This document shows, piece by piece, positions 35,414 to 44,197 of a stretch of DNA of 64,000 bases (the stretch's first letter is position 1; every line of letters starts with the position of its first letter). The notes under the pieces are model-generated. The model ran no database searches. It saw nothing but the letters and a program-made list of their open reading frames with translations, and was not told where the DNA came from. The stretch covers positions 2,631,406-2,695,405 of the forward strand of contig NZ_LR732817.1 in NCBI RefSeq assembly GCF_902506195.1, written 5' to 3'. A program made the translations under genes and the position numbers. Source of the stretch: Citricoccus sp. K5 (lineage in GTDB: Bacteria; Actinomycetota; Actinomycetes; Actinomycetales; Micrococcaceae).

Positions 35414-35902
35414 ATGCCTTCCGCCACCCCGTCCGCGCGGCGTCCAGGTTCGGCCGCAGGCGCGGGCACCGCGGCGGCCGGCTCGGTCCGCTTGGATGCC
35501 TGGCTCTGGGGCGTGCGCATGTACAAGACCCGTTCGGCCGCCACCACGGCGTGCCGGGCCGGCCACGTCCGCCTCAACGGGCAGCCGGCCAAGGCCGCCC
35601 AACCGGTCAAGCCGGGCGACACCATCCGGTTGCGGCTGCCCGGACGCGAGCGGATCCTCGAGGTCACCGGCCTGGTGGCCAAGCGGGTCGGCGCTCCGGA
35701 GGCTGTCCGGCACTACCTCGACCACTCCCCGGAACCCGTGCCCCGGGAACTGCTGGCCGTGCCCCGCCGAGACCGGGGTGCAGGCCGGCCCACCAAGCGA
35801 GACCGGCGCCAGCTGGACCGGCTCCGCGGCCGTGCCGCTCCTGAGTCTGACGCAGAGCCCGATCTCGATCTCAGCATCGATCGCGGCCTCGATCGCCAGT
35901 GA
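35414..35902 (+). CDS. S4-domain RNA-binding protein (Hsp15/YlmH-like small S4 protein)
   Basis: About 162 residues. The S4 domain (about 28-85) begins VRLDAWLWGVRMYKTRSAA and includes GHVRLNGQPAKAAQPVKPGDTIRL. Hsp15 relatives bind stalled 50S subunits carrying nascent chains. The C-terminus is Arg/Asp-rich. TAGGAT (35401-35406) sits 7 nt before ATG 35414, suggesting a leaderless mRNA and favouring this start over ATG 35405, which would lie inside the -10 box; 35405 with GGAGG upstream remains possible. Confidence 0.85.
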   Translation: MPSATPSARRPGSAAGAGTAAAGSVRLDAWLWGVRMYKTRSAATTACRAGHVRLNGQPAKAAQPVKPGDTIRLRLPGRERILEVTGLVAKRVGAPEAVRHYLDHSPEPVPRELLAVPRRDRGAGRPTKRDRRQLDRLRGRAAPESDAEPDLDLSIDRGLDRQ

Positions 35903-35970
35903 GCTGCTGGACCGATGATGGGCTCAGATGAACACCGGGAAAAGAATGCCCACAGTGGAAATTGAGGGCT

Positions 35971-36150
35971 TCAGTTCCGCGGTTTCTCCCGTATTATGTG
36001 ACACAGAAGTAGTAGTAGCAGTAAGTCCGTCACCACTGCGGACCGGTTGGCCCTCGGGCCGTTCGGGGCGTTGTAGGAAGCGGTTTCGCACACGCCGCTT
36101 CGCCCCCGTCGGAAGACCGACGGGTTTACAACCTCAGGAAAGGGCCCATC
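35971..36150 (+). promoter_or_regulatory. Promoter and long 5' leader of the cold-shock gene
   Basis: TATTAT (35993-35998) is a near-consensus -10, with TTCAGT (35971-35976) 16 bp upstream as a weak -35. The leader before the ATG is about 145 nt, typical of cold-shock mRNAs. It contains repeated AGTAGTAGTAGCAGT and a short hairpin, CGCACACGCC..GGTTTAC region; structure not resolved here. Confidence 0.5.
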
Positions 36151-36354
36151 ATGGCTACCGGTACCGTCAAGTGGTTCAACGCAGAGAAGGGCTACGGCTT
36201 CATCTCTCCGGACGACCAGTCCGCTGACATCTTCGTTCACTTCTCCGCCATCGAGGGCAATGGCTTCCGCGAACTGCAGGAAGACCAGAAGGTCGAGTTC
36301 GAGTCCCAGCAGGGCCCCAAGGGCATGCAGGCTGCTGCAGTCCGCCCGCTCTGA
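36151..36354 (+). CDS. csp: Cold-shock protein (CspA family)
   Basis: A 67-residue single OB-fold RNA chaperone with RNP1 (KGYGFIS) and RNP2 (DIFVHFSAI). Full canonical length; AGGAAAGGG precedes the ATG by about 7 nt. It melts mRNA secondary structure. Monocistronic, with a strong terminator 28 bp after its stop and a long leader. Confidence 0.96.
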   Translation: MATGTVKWFNAEKGYGFISPDDQSADIFVHFSAIEGNGFRELQEDQKVEFESQQGPKGMQAAAVRPL

Positions 36355-36381
36355 TCGAGCTCGCCTGAACCCTTCAGGCTC

Positions 36382-36421
36382 CAGAACGGCCACTCTCCCC
36401 TCGGGGACGGTGGCCGTTCTG
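36382..36421 (+). terminator. Terminator of the cold-shock gene
   Basis: A perfect 12-bp stem, CAGAACGGCCAC (36382-36393) with GTGGCCGTTCTG (36410-36421), and CCCC/GGGG inside the loop. Confidence 0.75.
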
Positions 36422-36481
36422 CTGTGACCAACGCGCCATGTCAGCGCACCACTGAAACGGAATCCGGTCTAGGGTACAACC

Positions 36482-37486
36482 ATGAAATTTCGTTACCTGG
36501 GCCACAGCGGGCTCAAGATCTCAGAGATCATCTACGGCAACTGGCTCACCCACGGCTCCCAGGTGGAGAACGAGACGGCCCATGCCTGCGTGAAGGAGGC
36601 CCTGGCACAGGGCATCACCAGTTTCGACACGGCGGACACCTATGCGAACACCAAGGCGGAGAGCGTCCTGGGTGAGGCCCTGAAGAACGAACGCCGGGAG
36701 TCCCTCGAGGTGTTCACCAAGGTCTACTGGCCCACCGGTCCCAAGGGCCACAATGACACCGGCCTCTCCCGCAAGCACATCATGGAGTCCATCAACGGAT
36801 CCCTTCAGCGTCTGGACATGGACTACGTGGACCTCTACCAGGCCCACCGCTTCGACGTGGAGACCCCGCTGGAGGAGACGATGCAGGCATTCGCAGACAT
36901 CGTCCGCGCCGGCAAGGCCCTCTATATCGGCGTCTCCGAATGGCCGGCGGACAAGATCCGGGAGGCCCACGCCATGGCCGCCCAGCTCGGGTTCCAGCTC
37001 ATCTCCAGCCAGCCCCAGTACTCCATGCTGTGGCGCGTCATCGAATCCGAGGTCATCCCAGCCTGTGAGGACCTCGGACTGTCCCAGATCGTCTGGTCCC
37101 CCATGGCCGGCGGCATCCTCACCGGCAAGTACCTGCCCGGACAGCAGGCTCCGGAAGGATCCCGAGGTGCGGATGAGAAGGGCGGAGCGCGTTCGATGGC
37201 CAGCAAGATGACGGACGAGGTCCTCACTGCCGTCCAGAAGCTGCGCCCCATCGCGGACGGGCTCGGCGCCACCATGGGTCAGCTGGCCATCGCCTGGGTC
37301 CTGTCCAACCCCAACGTGGCCGGCGCCCTGGTCGGAGCCTCCCGCCCCGAGCAGATCGCCGAGAACGTCAAGGCACTGGACCTCACCTTGGATGAGGCGA
37401 CGATCGGTGCCATCGACGCGGCCATCGGCCATGTCGTCACGGATGACCCCTTACTCGTGTCCGTCCCGGAGGGCCGCGCCGCCTGA
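36482..37486 (+). CDS. Aldo/keto reductase (potassium channel beta-subunit-like)
   Basis: A 334-residue TIM-barrel NADPH oxidoreductase. Visible are GITSFDTADTYANTKAE with the catalytic Asp/Tyr, VFTKVYW (Lys), DLYQAHRFD (His) and the C-terminal cofactor block VAGALVGASRPEQIAENVKAL. The YxxG-rich N-terminus MKFRYLGHSGLKISEI is typical. The subgroup reduces aldehydes and methylglyoxal. It lies between the cold-shock terminator and the surface-protein promoter, so it is probably monocistronic. Confidence 0.92.
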   Translation: MKFRYLGHSGLKISEIIYGNWLTHGSQVENETAHACVKEALAQGITSFDTADTYANTKAESVLGEALKNERRESLEVFTKVYWPTGPKGHNDTGLSRKHIMESINGSLQRLDMDYVDLYQAHRFDVETPLEETMQAFADIVRAGKALYIGVSEWPADKIREAHAMAAQLGFQLISSQPQYSMLWRVIESEVIPACEDLGLSQIVWSPMAGGILTGKYLPGQQAPEGSRGADEKGGARSMASKMTDEVLTAVQKLRPIADGLGATMGQLAIAWVLSNPNVAGALVGASRPEQIAENVKALDLTLDEATIGAIDAAIGHVVTDDPLLVSVPEGRAA

Positions 37487-37534
37487 CCCCTCCATGACGC
37501 TCATCACTCCCCTGCCTGTGACGCTTCCGTGATG

Positions 37535-37609
37535 TGGACATCCGGATAGATCACGGTATGATCACAGTTAGCCGGTGTTGCCCGTTCTGCTCGACGGGGC
37601 GGGCAACAC
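37535..37609 (+). promoter_or_regulatory. Strong promoter and leader hairpin of the surface protein gene
   Basis: TGGACA (37535-37540) and TATGAT (37557-37562) with a 16-bp spacer form one of the best sigma-70-like promoters in the window. The leader then has a perfect 10-bp stem, GTGTTGCCCG / CGGGCAACAC (37575-37609), before the GGGGGCGGAG ribosome binding site. The hairpin may stabilise the mRNA. Confidence 0.6.
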
Positions 37610-37641
37610 GGGGTCAAGTCCCAACCGACGGGGGGCGGAGC

Positions 37642-38862
37642 ATGACCACCAAGGCAGGATGTTCTCCTGGCCACGCCTCCCAGAGCCGAGCTTTCCCGCT
37701 CCTGGGACGCTCCGTGGCCACCACAGCCGGCACCCTCATGTTGCTGACCGGACTGGTCGGAACCGCCCAGGCCACCCCGATGCCCTCGCCCAGCGATCCC
37801 ATGGGCCCCACGCAGTCGGCGACCCCGGCCCCCTCGCCGCCAGAGACCTCTTCCTCACCCTCCCCCGAGGGCAATCAGCCTCCGGAGATCGACTGTCCCG
37901 GCCTCCTCACCCAGGCTGGAGACACCGAGTCCGTGCGAATCTATGTCCTCGACCCGGACGGGGACACCGTCACTCTGAGCGCGGGGACGTCCTGGCTCGG
38001 CGGCGAGGCCACTGTTGAGGGACACGTGGTGACGTACACGGCACCCGCAGATGCCCAGGGGGGTGACGGCCTCACCGTCACCGCGGACGATGGACGTGGC
38101 GGTACCTCCGAGTGCGAGATCTCGATCTCGGTGCAGTCCGGGCCGAGCCCCACGCCGACCCCCACCCCCACTCCGACGCCCACCCCGACGAGTCCGAGCC
38201 CCACACCGAGTCCCACGAGTTCCGCTCCGGAACCTGGCCCCGAGCCGACCAGCGGGTCGGGCACCCCGACCCAGGCTCCGACGTCGGCCCCCACCGCCGG
38301 ACCGACCAGGAATCCGACCACACCAGGCGGCTCGAGCCCGACCACCGGTGGGTCCACCGAAGTCCCCAGCAACGGAGACGGCGGCAACGGCACCAGCCCG
38401 AGCGGCCCAGCTCCTGGAGATGCGGGCAACGGCTCGGGTGGGGACGGCTCGGGCGGCAGCGGTGGTCCGGACGGTCAGACACCGGACAGCACCGAATCAC
38501 CTTCCGCACCGGCGGCCGAGACTCCGAGCGCGCAGAAGCTCAGCAACATCATCAGGGACACCGCCATCGCCTGCCCGGTCCGGGCCGTGGCGGATGCCGA
38601 GAAGCTCATCGCGGGCATCTCCGCCGGCATGACGTCACGTCCCGGCGGCGGGAACTTCCCCGGCGGGGGCGGAGGCACCGGCAGTGCTGCTGACGGCACT
38701 GACGCCGCCGAGGGCACCGGCAGCGCGGAGCCCGTGGCGGCCGCCGACCGGACCGCACAGACCGGGTCCACCCTGTGGCTGTTCGCTGGAGTGGGCTCCA
38801 TGATGATCGCCCTGATCGCCCTGGCCCTGGCGGCCCTGCCCCGCGGCGGCCGACGGCACTAG
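37642..38862 (+). CDS. Secreted, membrane-anchored PT-rich surface protein with Ig-like domain
   Basis: 406 residues. A signal peptide (about 1-45, hydrophobic core TAGTLMLLTGLVGTAQA) leads to a Ser/Pro-rich stretch. A small Ig/cadherin-like domain follows (about 78-165; ESVRIYVLDPDGDTVTLSAG, with two cysteines near its ends able to form a disulfide). Then come a (PT)n stalk, Gly/Asn/Ser-rich spacers and a C-terminal helix (FAGVGSMMIALIALALAALP) ending RGGRRH. The helix plus basic tail resembles a cell-wall sorting signal, but I see no clear LPxTG. Probably a wall-spanning adhesin or scaffold; function unknown. Confidence 0.75.
   Translation: MTTKAGCSPGHASQSRAFPLLGRSVATTAGTLMLLTGLVGTAQATPMPSPSDPMGPTQSATPAPSPPETSSSPSPEGNQPPEIDCPGLLTQAGDTESVRIYVLDPDGDTVTLSAGTSWLGGEATVEGHVVTYTAPADAQGGDGLTVTADDGRGGTSECEISISVQSGPSPTPTPTPTPTPTPTSPSPTPSPTSSAPEPGPEPTSGSGTPTQAPTSAPTAGPTRNPTTPGGSSPTTGGSTEVPSNGDGGNGTSPSGPAPGDAGNGSGGDGSGGSGGPDGQTPDSTESPSAPAAETPSAQKLSNIIRDTAIACPVRAVADAEKLIAGISAGMTSRPGGGNFPGGGGGTGSAADGTDAAEGTGSAEPVAAADRTAQTGSTLWLFAGVGSMMIALIALALAALPRGGRRH
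38143..38219 (+). repeat. Low-complexity Pro-Thr/Pro-Ser coding repeat
   Basis: CCNACC/CCNAGC dicodon repeats encode a PTPTPTPT..SPSPTPSPT stalk in the surface protein. This is a coding microsatellite that can change length in frame. Confidence 0.85.
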
Positions 38863-38933
38863 ACTGACCGGACGATGCGGCCGTTCGGACGGATTGTCCG
38901 CCGGAGGGCCGCCCGAGATTCAGGAGGTTCGAG

Positions 38934-39245
38934 TTGGCCCGCTACGAAGACGATCTGGAACAGCAATTCATCGAAGAGCCCGAGAACGACCTGGAGCAGC
39001 CGGCTGACGGCCGCGATGGGACCACGGATCACGGTTCCTCCGATGACCCGGATTCATTGGATGCGATCGACCCGTTGCGCCGGGACACCTTCCTGCTGGA
39101 CGGGGACGAGGACTACAACGGCGTCCCGGACTACCAGGAGGGCAGTTCGGATGATTCCGGCGGCGCTGCCGACCCGGATGAGGACTCCGAGTGGGCCGGC
39201 CGGGACGAGGATGAGGACGAGGAAGGCCCAGTCGTCCCGGCCTAG
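38934..39245 (+). CDS. Small highly acidic hypothetical protein
   Basis: 103 residues starting at TTG 38934, with AGGAGG 7 nt upstream. Very rich in Asp/Glu (ending DEDEDEEGPVVPA), with few basic residues and no hydrophobic segment, so it is predicted to be soluble and largely disordered. A short conserved-looking core, LRRDTFLLDGDEDYNGVPDYQEG, may be the functional part. It follows the surface protein gene by 72 bp. I do not recognise the family. Confidence 0.65.
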   Translation: MARYEDDLEQQFIEEPENDLEQPADGRDGTTDHGSSDDPDSLDAIDPLRRDTFLLDGDEDYNGVPDYQEGSSDDSGGAADPDEDSEWAGRDEDEDEEGPVVPA

Positions 39246-39278
39246 AACCGGTCAACCTCTGCTCGCGTTCAGGTCCTG

Positions 39279-40613
39279 CTAACGCTTCCGGCCGGAGACC
39301 AGTCGCTCCGTGCCGGAAGCGGCCAGGATCAGGCAGGCGCACCAGATGCCACCGGCAGGCCCGAGGGGCGCGGCAGCCAAGCCTGCCACCACCGGCATCG
39401 CCACCTGCCCCACCCGGTTGCCGACTAGCCGGAACGCCAGGGCGGGCCCACGCCAGGTCGTGGGCACCGCCTGCGTCACCAAGGACATGGTCAGTGGCTG
39501 CCCGATGCCGAGAGCGAAGCCACCGACGGCCATGAGCACCACCGCCAGCCAGATGGCGTGCCACCCTTCCAGGGCCGGCGGCACGAATCCCAGGGCCACG
39601 GCGGAAGCCAACAGGGAGACGAGCACGAGGTGGTGCCGCTCCCACCGGCCGGACATCCAGGGCAATACGATCCTGGACAGGAACGAGGCTCCCCCGCGGA
39701 CGGCCAGCAGGATGCCCACCCAGAACGGTGAGACGCCGGCCGCTTCACCGACCAGCGGCATGAATGCCGTGAGGATGTCCAGCATCGCCAGCAGTGCCAG
39801 GGACGCCATCATGTGCGAGGGGATCCCGGGGACCCGCCAGATGGCCAGCATCGTGGGCTTACCCGGCACCGCCGTGCCCTCGTCACCCGCACCCACGGAG
39901 GTCTCGGTGTGCGACGCCGGCCCCGCCGGCCCGCTGTTCTTGTCCCCCAAGCCATGGGCCCGGTCCCCCGGCTCCTCCGTGGGCTCCGCGGGCAGTCGCC
40001 GGGAGCGGCGGCCGCCGTCAGCACGCATGAGGTACATCACCGGCACGGCAAGTAGGGAGCAGACCGCACCGAGCCATAACGCCCCATCGATGCGGCCGGC
40101 GAACTCCGTGCTGTGCGTGGCCTCGCTGAGCGTGGCGTTGCCGAGGATCAGCCCGGAGATCAACGGTCCGGACATCTGTCCCACGGAGAAGGCTGCGGTG
40201 AACCACCCGAACGCCGCGTCCATGTTCTCCGGGGCGGAACGCCGGCCGATCACGGTCTGGCCCGCAATGGTGAACAGCAGATGGCCCATGCCGAGCACGG
40301 CCGAGGACACCATCAGCACGGCGACGTTGGAACCGAAGGCCAGGCCAACACCGCCCAGTCCCAGCACCAGCGCCCCCAGGGCGATCATGCCGCGCAGGGT
40401 GGGCAGCCGGCTGCTGAGCCGTCCCAGGGACATCGCGAACACCAACGGGAGGATGGCATACGCAGCGGTGGCCAGGCCGACCGTCGTCTCCCCGGCTCCC
40501 AAGGCCAACAGCTTGTAGCTCGTGACGGGCCGCAACAGGTTCAGGGCGGTCTGCGTGAGGACGGCTGCGGCGATCATGACCCAGAGCCAGGTCAGGTTTC
40601 CGCGGTTTGCCAT
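39279..40613 (-). CDS. MFS transporter (exporter-like)
   Basis: 444 residues, 12 predicted helices in two halves with a central charged loop (about 205-255) containing EPTEEPGDRAHG. The first half has VFAMSLGRLSSRLPTLRG at the MFS loop 2-3 position and RRSAPENMDAAFGWFTAAFSVGQMSGPL. ATG 40613 is preceded by GGAG; a longer in-frame start gives an Arg-rich unlikely extension. Divergent from another MFS gene at 40787. Substrate unknown. Confidence 0.85.
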   Translation of the reverse strand: MANRGNLTWLWVMIAAAVLTQTALNLLRPVTSYKLLALGAGETTVGLATAAYAILPLVFAMSLGRLSSRLPTLRGMIALGALVLGLGGVGLAFGSNVAVLMVSSAVLGMGHLLFTIAGQTVIGRRSAPENMDAAFGWFTAAFSVGQMSGPLISGLILGNATLSEATHSTEFAGRIDGALWLGAVCSLLAVPVMYLMRADGGRRSRRLPAEPTEEPGDRAHGLGDKNSGPAGPASHTETSVGAGDEGTAVPGKPTMLAIWRVPGIPSHMMASLALLAMLDILTAFMPLVGEAAGVSPFWVGILLAVRGGASFLSRIVLPWMSGRWERHHLVLVSLLASAVALGFVPPALEGWHAIWLAVVLMAVGGFALGIGQPLTMSLVTQAVPTTWRGPALAFRLVGNRVGQVAMPVVAGLAAAPLGPAGGIWCACLILAASGTERLVSGRKR

Positions 40614-40786
40614 GATCTCCAGAGTAGTCCTCGCACGCCCCCGCCTCCGTCCTGCGCTCCTGCGCTCCCGTCTCTCCACGCCGTTCTCGACTGCCGGCTG
40701 GGGCCCGCGGACTAGAATCGCCACGGCCCTGCCGTCGCCGGGACCTTCACCCCGTTCTCTCCGCAGCCCAGAAAGCCGGTCCCTTC

Positions 40787-41989
40787 GTGCCCTCTGAATC
40801 CAGCACCCCGCAGCCTCCGCAGCGGCTGTGGAGCCGGAACTTCATCCTCACCTTCACGACCAACCTGTTCCTGTCCCTGGTGTTCTACCTGCTGGTGACG
40901 GCCATGGCGCTCTACGCGGTGAACGAGTTCCAAGCCTCCGAGGTCATGTCCGGATTGGCCGTCAGCGCGTTCGTGCTGGGCGCCGTGGTGGCGCGGTTGT
41001 TCTCCGGCCAGGCCATGGAGTTCATCGGACGCAAGCGACTCCTGATCTGCGCCCTGGCCCTCTTCCTGGTTGCATCAGCCCTGTACCTTGCGGCCGACAG
41101 CCTCGGCCTGCTGGTCGCCGTCCGGCTCGTCCACGGCCTGGGGTTCGGGGCGGCGAGCACGGTGCTGGCCACCGCGGTCCAGGGCATGATCCCGCCCCAC
41201 CGACGCGGCGAGGGCACCGGCTGGTTCGGCACGTCCATGAACTTCGGCGCCGCCATCGGTCCGATGCTGGCCTTCCAGCTGACCGATCGCTTCGGCTTCG
41301 ACTCCCTGTTCATCGTGTGCACCGGTTTCGCCGTCATCGGCCTGCTGGCAGGCTTCCTCGTGCAGCTGCCGGCCGTCCAGCGCCACGGCAACGGATCCCG
41401 CCACCGGTTCTCCCTGCGCAGTCTGATCTCCGTGCCGGTCCTGCCCGTCGCCTTGGTCATGCTCATGGCCGGCCTGGCCTACTCCGGCATCCTGGCCTTC
41501 CTCAACGGTTACGCCCAGGAACAGGGCATCGGTCCTACCGTCACAAGCCTCTTCTTCGTGGTCTACGCGGCGGTGCTGCTGGCGTCCCGGTTCATCGTGG
41601 GTCCGGCCCAGGACCGGTACGGGGACAATGCCGTGGTCTTCCCGCTGCTGGTGCTCTTCGTGGCCGGACTGGCCGTGCTGGCCCTCTGGCCGACCACTGT
41701 CGGCATCCTGCTCTCGGCGGGCCTGTGTGCCCTCGGCTTCGGCTCCACGCTCACGTCCCTGCAGACCGTGGCGGCCACTTTGGTGCCGCCCTTCCAGATC
41801 GGCGTGGCCACCTCCACCTTCTTCCTCCTCTTGGACGTCGGTACCGGTTTGGGCCCTGTGCTGCTGGGGGCCCTGTTGCCGGCCACGGGGTTCTCCGGGA
41901 TGTACCTGCTGTTGTCCGGCTTCGTCGCGTTGGCCCTGGTCGCCTACTGGTTCGCCCACGGACGCCGGGCCGGTGAGCGGGCCGGCTAG
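40787..41989 (+). CDS. MFS transporter
   Basis: 400 residues, 12 helices, opening with LWSRNFILTFTTNLFLSLVFYLLVTAMALYA, common in drug/sugar exporter-like MFS proteins. Motif A-like region is SGQAMEFIGRKRLLI and the second copy VGPAQDRYGDNAV. The GTG at 40787 follows AGAAAG; a TAGAAT -10 box lies at 40713-40718. Divergent from the MFS gene at 39279. Substrate unknown. Confidence 0.87.
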   Translation: MPSESSTPQPPQRLWSRNFILTFTTNLFLSLVFYLLVTAMALYAVNEFQASEVMSGLAVSAFVLGAVVARLFSGQAMEFIGRKRLLICALALFLVASALYLAADSLGLLVAVRLVHGLGFGAASTVLATAVQGMIPPHRRGEGTGWFGTSMNFGAAIGPMLAFQLTDRFGFDSLFIVCTGFAVIGLLAGFLVQLPAVQRHGNGSRHRFSLRSLISVPVLPVALVMLMAGLAYSGILAFLNGYAQEQGIGPTVTSLFFVVYAAVLLASRFIVGPAQDRYGDNAVVFPLLVLFVAGLAVLALWPTTVGILLSAGLCALGFGSTLTSLQTVAATLVPPFQIGVATSTFFLLLDVGTGLGPVLLGALLPATGFSGMYLLLSGFVALALVAYWFAHGRRAGERAG

Positions 41990-42041
41990 CGGACCTGCTC
42001 CGGGGTGTTGACGGCCCGGACGCGTCGGTGCATGTGCCGGC

Positions 42042-43280
42042 TCAACCCCGGCGGGTGGTGCGGACCATGGCCACGGCCAGACCCAGCAGGACCGCATAGG
42101 CGACGCCGACCAGCACCCAGCCGAGGACGAATCCGCCGGTCAACTCCACGATCGCGCCCATCCCCACGGGACCGACGGCGAAGCCCGCGTACATGCCCAT
42201 GGTGGTGGTGCCGCTGGCCGCGCCGATCCGGGCGGCATCCACGGCCTGCATGGTCCCCGCATTGACGACCACATTGGTGCCCAGCACGGTCAATCCGTGC
42301 AGGACGACCCCGGCCCAGAACAGGGCGGGCAGGTCCCAGAGTGATGAGGTGGCCATGCAGGCCATGCCGAGTAGGGCGCCGGAGGAGATCAGCAGCAGCA
42401 GGGTGCCCGGCCGGCGCCCGGCACCCAGGGCACGGCCCCAGTAGATGCGGCTGGCCACTCCCACCACTCCGGAGAGTCCGGCCGCGAGGCCGCCGATGAG
42501 CAGGCTGTAGCCGTGGTCCCGCACGGCGAAGAGTGGCAGGTAGACGTTGGTGGCCTGGGTGCCCATGCCCGAGAAGAAGGCGACGGCGGTGAACAGCCAG
42601 ACCTGGACCGGCAGGGAGGCCGTCGAGCCAGGACGCCGACGCCGGAACCGGTCCGCGAGGACCCTGCGGACGGCCGACCAGTCCGTGGGGTCCTCCGGAG
42701 GGATGTGGCGCAGCGACCACCACAGCAGCACCAGCACCCCCACGGCAGCGGCCAGCGCTGCACCGGACCAACCGGCCCAGAGGGCCGCGGCCGGGAAGAG
42801 CAGGCCGGCCACCAGCTGGCTGGCCTGGACCCCGGACTGCTTGACGCCGATCCAGCCGGACCTCTTGACGGCGGGCACGGACGAGTAGATGACGCGGTTG
42901 GTGGTCGGGTTGGCGATCACCTGCGCCGGCCCGACGAGGACGCAGGCCACGATCAGGGTCCAGTACTGAGGGCCGAGGGCCGAGACCAGCAGCGCCAGCA
43001 CGGTGCCGCCGTAGTTGAAGACCAGTTGGCTGCGGATGCTCAGGACGTCGGCGAGCCGCCCGATCACCATGGAGGAGACGGCGGCGCTGACGAACAGCAC
43101 CGTCACGAGGAGGCCGAACTGGCCGGCCGAGACACCGAGTTCCTGGATCAACAGGTCCGAGGTCGCCGAGAGCCCGTAGTTGAGCAGCGGGCCCACGCCC
43201 ATGGCGATGAGCAGCACGGTCAGCAGCGCCGCGCCGGCCTTCGGCACCTCGGGTTGTGGTGCCGGCGTTGCCTGACTCAA
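42042..43280 (-). CDS. MFS transporter linked to an IclR regulator
   Basis: 412 residues with 12 helices. Motif A-like region is VIGRLADVLSIRSQLVFNYGG. The TTG start at 43280 overlaps the stop of the upstream iclR gene (TTGA) and has GAGG upstream, so the two are co-translated and co-regulated. A charged loop after helix 6 (RHIPPEDPTDWSAVRRVLADR) separates the halves. Probably imports or exports the aromatic or organic acid sensed by the IclR protein; substrate not readable. Confidence 0.85.
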   Translation of the reverse strand: MSQATPAPQPEVPKAGAALLTVLLIAMGVGPLLNYGLSATSDLLIQELGVSAGQFGLLVTVLFVSAAVSSMVIGRLADVLSIRSQLVFNYGGTVLALLVSALGPQYWTLIVACVLVGPAQVIANPTTNRVIYSSVPAVKRSGWIGVKQSGVQASQLVAGLLFPAAALWAGWSGAALAAAVGVLVLLWWSLRHIPPEDPTDWSAVRRVLADRFRRRRPGSTASLPVQVWLFTAVAFFSGMGTQATNVYLPLFAVRDHGYSLLIGGLAAGLSGVVGVASRIYWGRALGAGRRPGTLLLLISSGALLGMACMATSSLWDLPALFWAGVVLHGLTVLGTNVVVNAGTMQAVDAARIGAASGTTTMGMYAGFAVGPVGMGAIVELTGGFVLGWVLVGVAYAVLLGLAVAMVRTTRRG

Positions 43281-44035
43281 TCCATTCCTCGATTCCCCAA
43301 TGCCTTAGAAAACGCCTCGGCAGCCTGCTGGAGCTGGTCGATGAGGACCGACAGCCCTGCATCCGGCAGCCGCTCTGTGGGGGCCACGACGGCCAAGCCG
43401 GCCACGGTGCGGCCGGTGACGTCCCTCAGTGGCACCGCGACGGCGGAGATCCCCTCTGTGCTCTCGCCGCGGGACACCGCGTAGCCGGCCTGTCGGATTC
43501 TAGCCAGCATCCCCGTCAGGTCCGGCACAGTGTCCACGGTGTGGTCCGTCAGCTTTTTCAGACCACCACCGAACATTCCGGCGACGTCGGCCGGGGCCAG
43601 ATCTGCCAGCATCACCCGGCCTCCGGCCGTGCCGTACGCCGGCATCCGGGCGCCGATGCGAGGAGAAGCACGGAGAACGTGGGCGGACTCGATACCGTCG
43701 ACGAACTCGACCTCGGAGCGGACCAGTACGGACAGGGAGACCGACTCCCCCGTGGCCGCGGCCAGGGACTCCATGGGGCGGTGCGCAGCCCGCCGGATCT
43801 CCCGGTTCTCCATCCCGCCACCGGCCAGGGAGAGCAGGGCGGCACCCGGCCGGTAGACGCGGCTGTAGGGATCCTGGACCACATAGTCCCGCGAGGCCAG
43901 CGTGCCTAGGAGGCGGTGTGCGCTGGACGGGGCGATGCCGAGGTCCTCGGCGATCTCCCGCACGCGGACGCCCCCCTCCGCCATGACGCGGTCCACCACT
44001 GTCAGTGCGTGGACCACGGACCTGATCTCCGTCAT
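43277..44035 (-). CDS. IclR family transcriptional regulator
   Basis: 252 residues: winged HTH (about 5-65, VREIAEDLGIAPSSAHRLLGTLASRDYV) and IclR effector domain (about 80-250, with AYGTAGGRVMLADL, GYAVSRGESTEGISAVAVPL and GLAVVAP). A GAGGAGG ribosome binding site precedes ATG 44035. Translationally coupled to the MFS gene downstream and divergent from the SBP gene; the dyad at 44069-44082 is its likely operator. Confidence 0.9.
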   Translation of the reverse strand: MTEIRSVVHALTVVDRVMAEGGVRVREIAEDLGIAPSSAHRLLGTLASRDYVVQDPYSRVYRPGAALLSLAGGGMENREIRRAAHRPMESLAAATGESVSLSVLVRSEVEFVDGIESAHVLRASPRIGARMPAYGTAGGRVMLADLAPADVAGMFGGGLKKLTDHTVDTVPDLTGMLARIRQAGYAVSRGESTEGISAVAVPLRDVTGRTVAGLAVVAPTERLPDAGLSVLIDQLQQAAEAFSKALGNRGMD

Positions 44036-44068
44036 GGCATCCTCCTCGTCCGACCCCGCGGACTCACT

Positions 44069-44082
44069 TGTTCCGTAGAACA
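44069..44082. promoter_or_regulatory. IclR-type operator between iclR and the SBP gene
   Basis: TGTTC-CGTA-GAACA is a perfect 14-bp palindrome 34 bp from the iclR start, and a further GTTCCG half-site occurs at 44100-44105. TTCCG-type half-sites are typical of IclR operators, so it probably controls both directions. Confidence 0.6.
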
Positions 44083-44197
44083 GAACAATAACTTCAATCG
44101 TTCCGCCTGATGCTCTCGCATCCTACGCTTCTGGGAACACCGGAGTCACCATTCACCGCATCCGGGACAGCCACACCAGCACGAGCAAGGAGCCCCG

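Noticed and set aside
38143..38219. Short regular repeats considered as a CRISPR array or VNTR locus
   Set aside because: The unit is 6 nt, uninterrupted by spacers and in frame; it encodes the Pro-Thr stalk.
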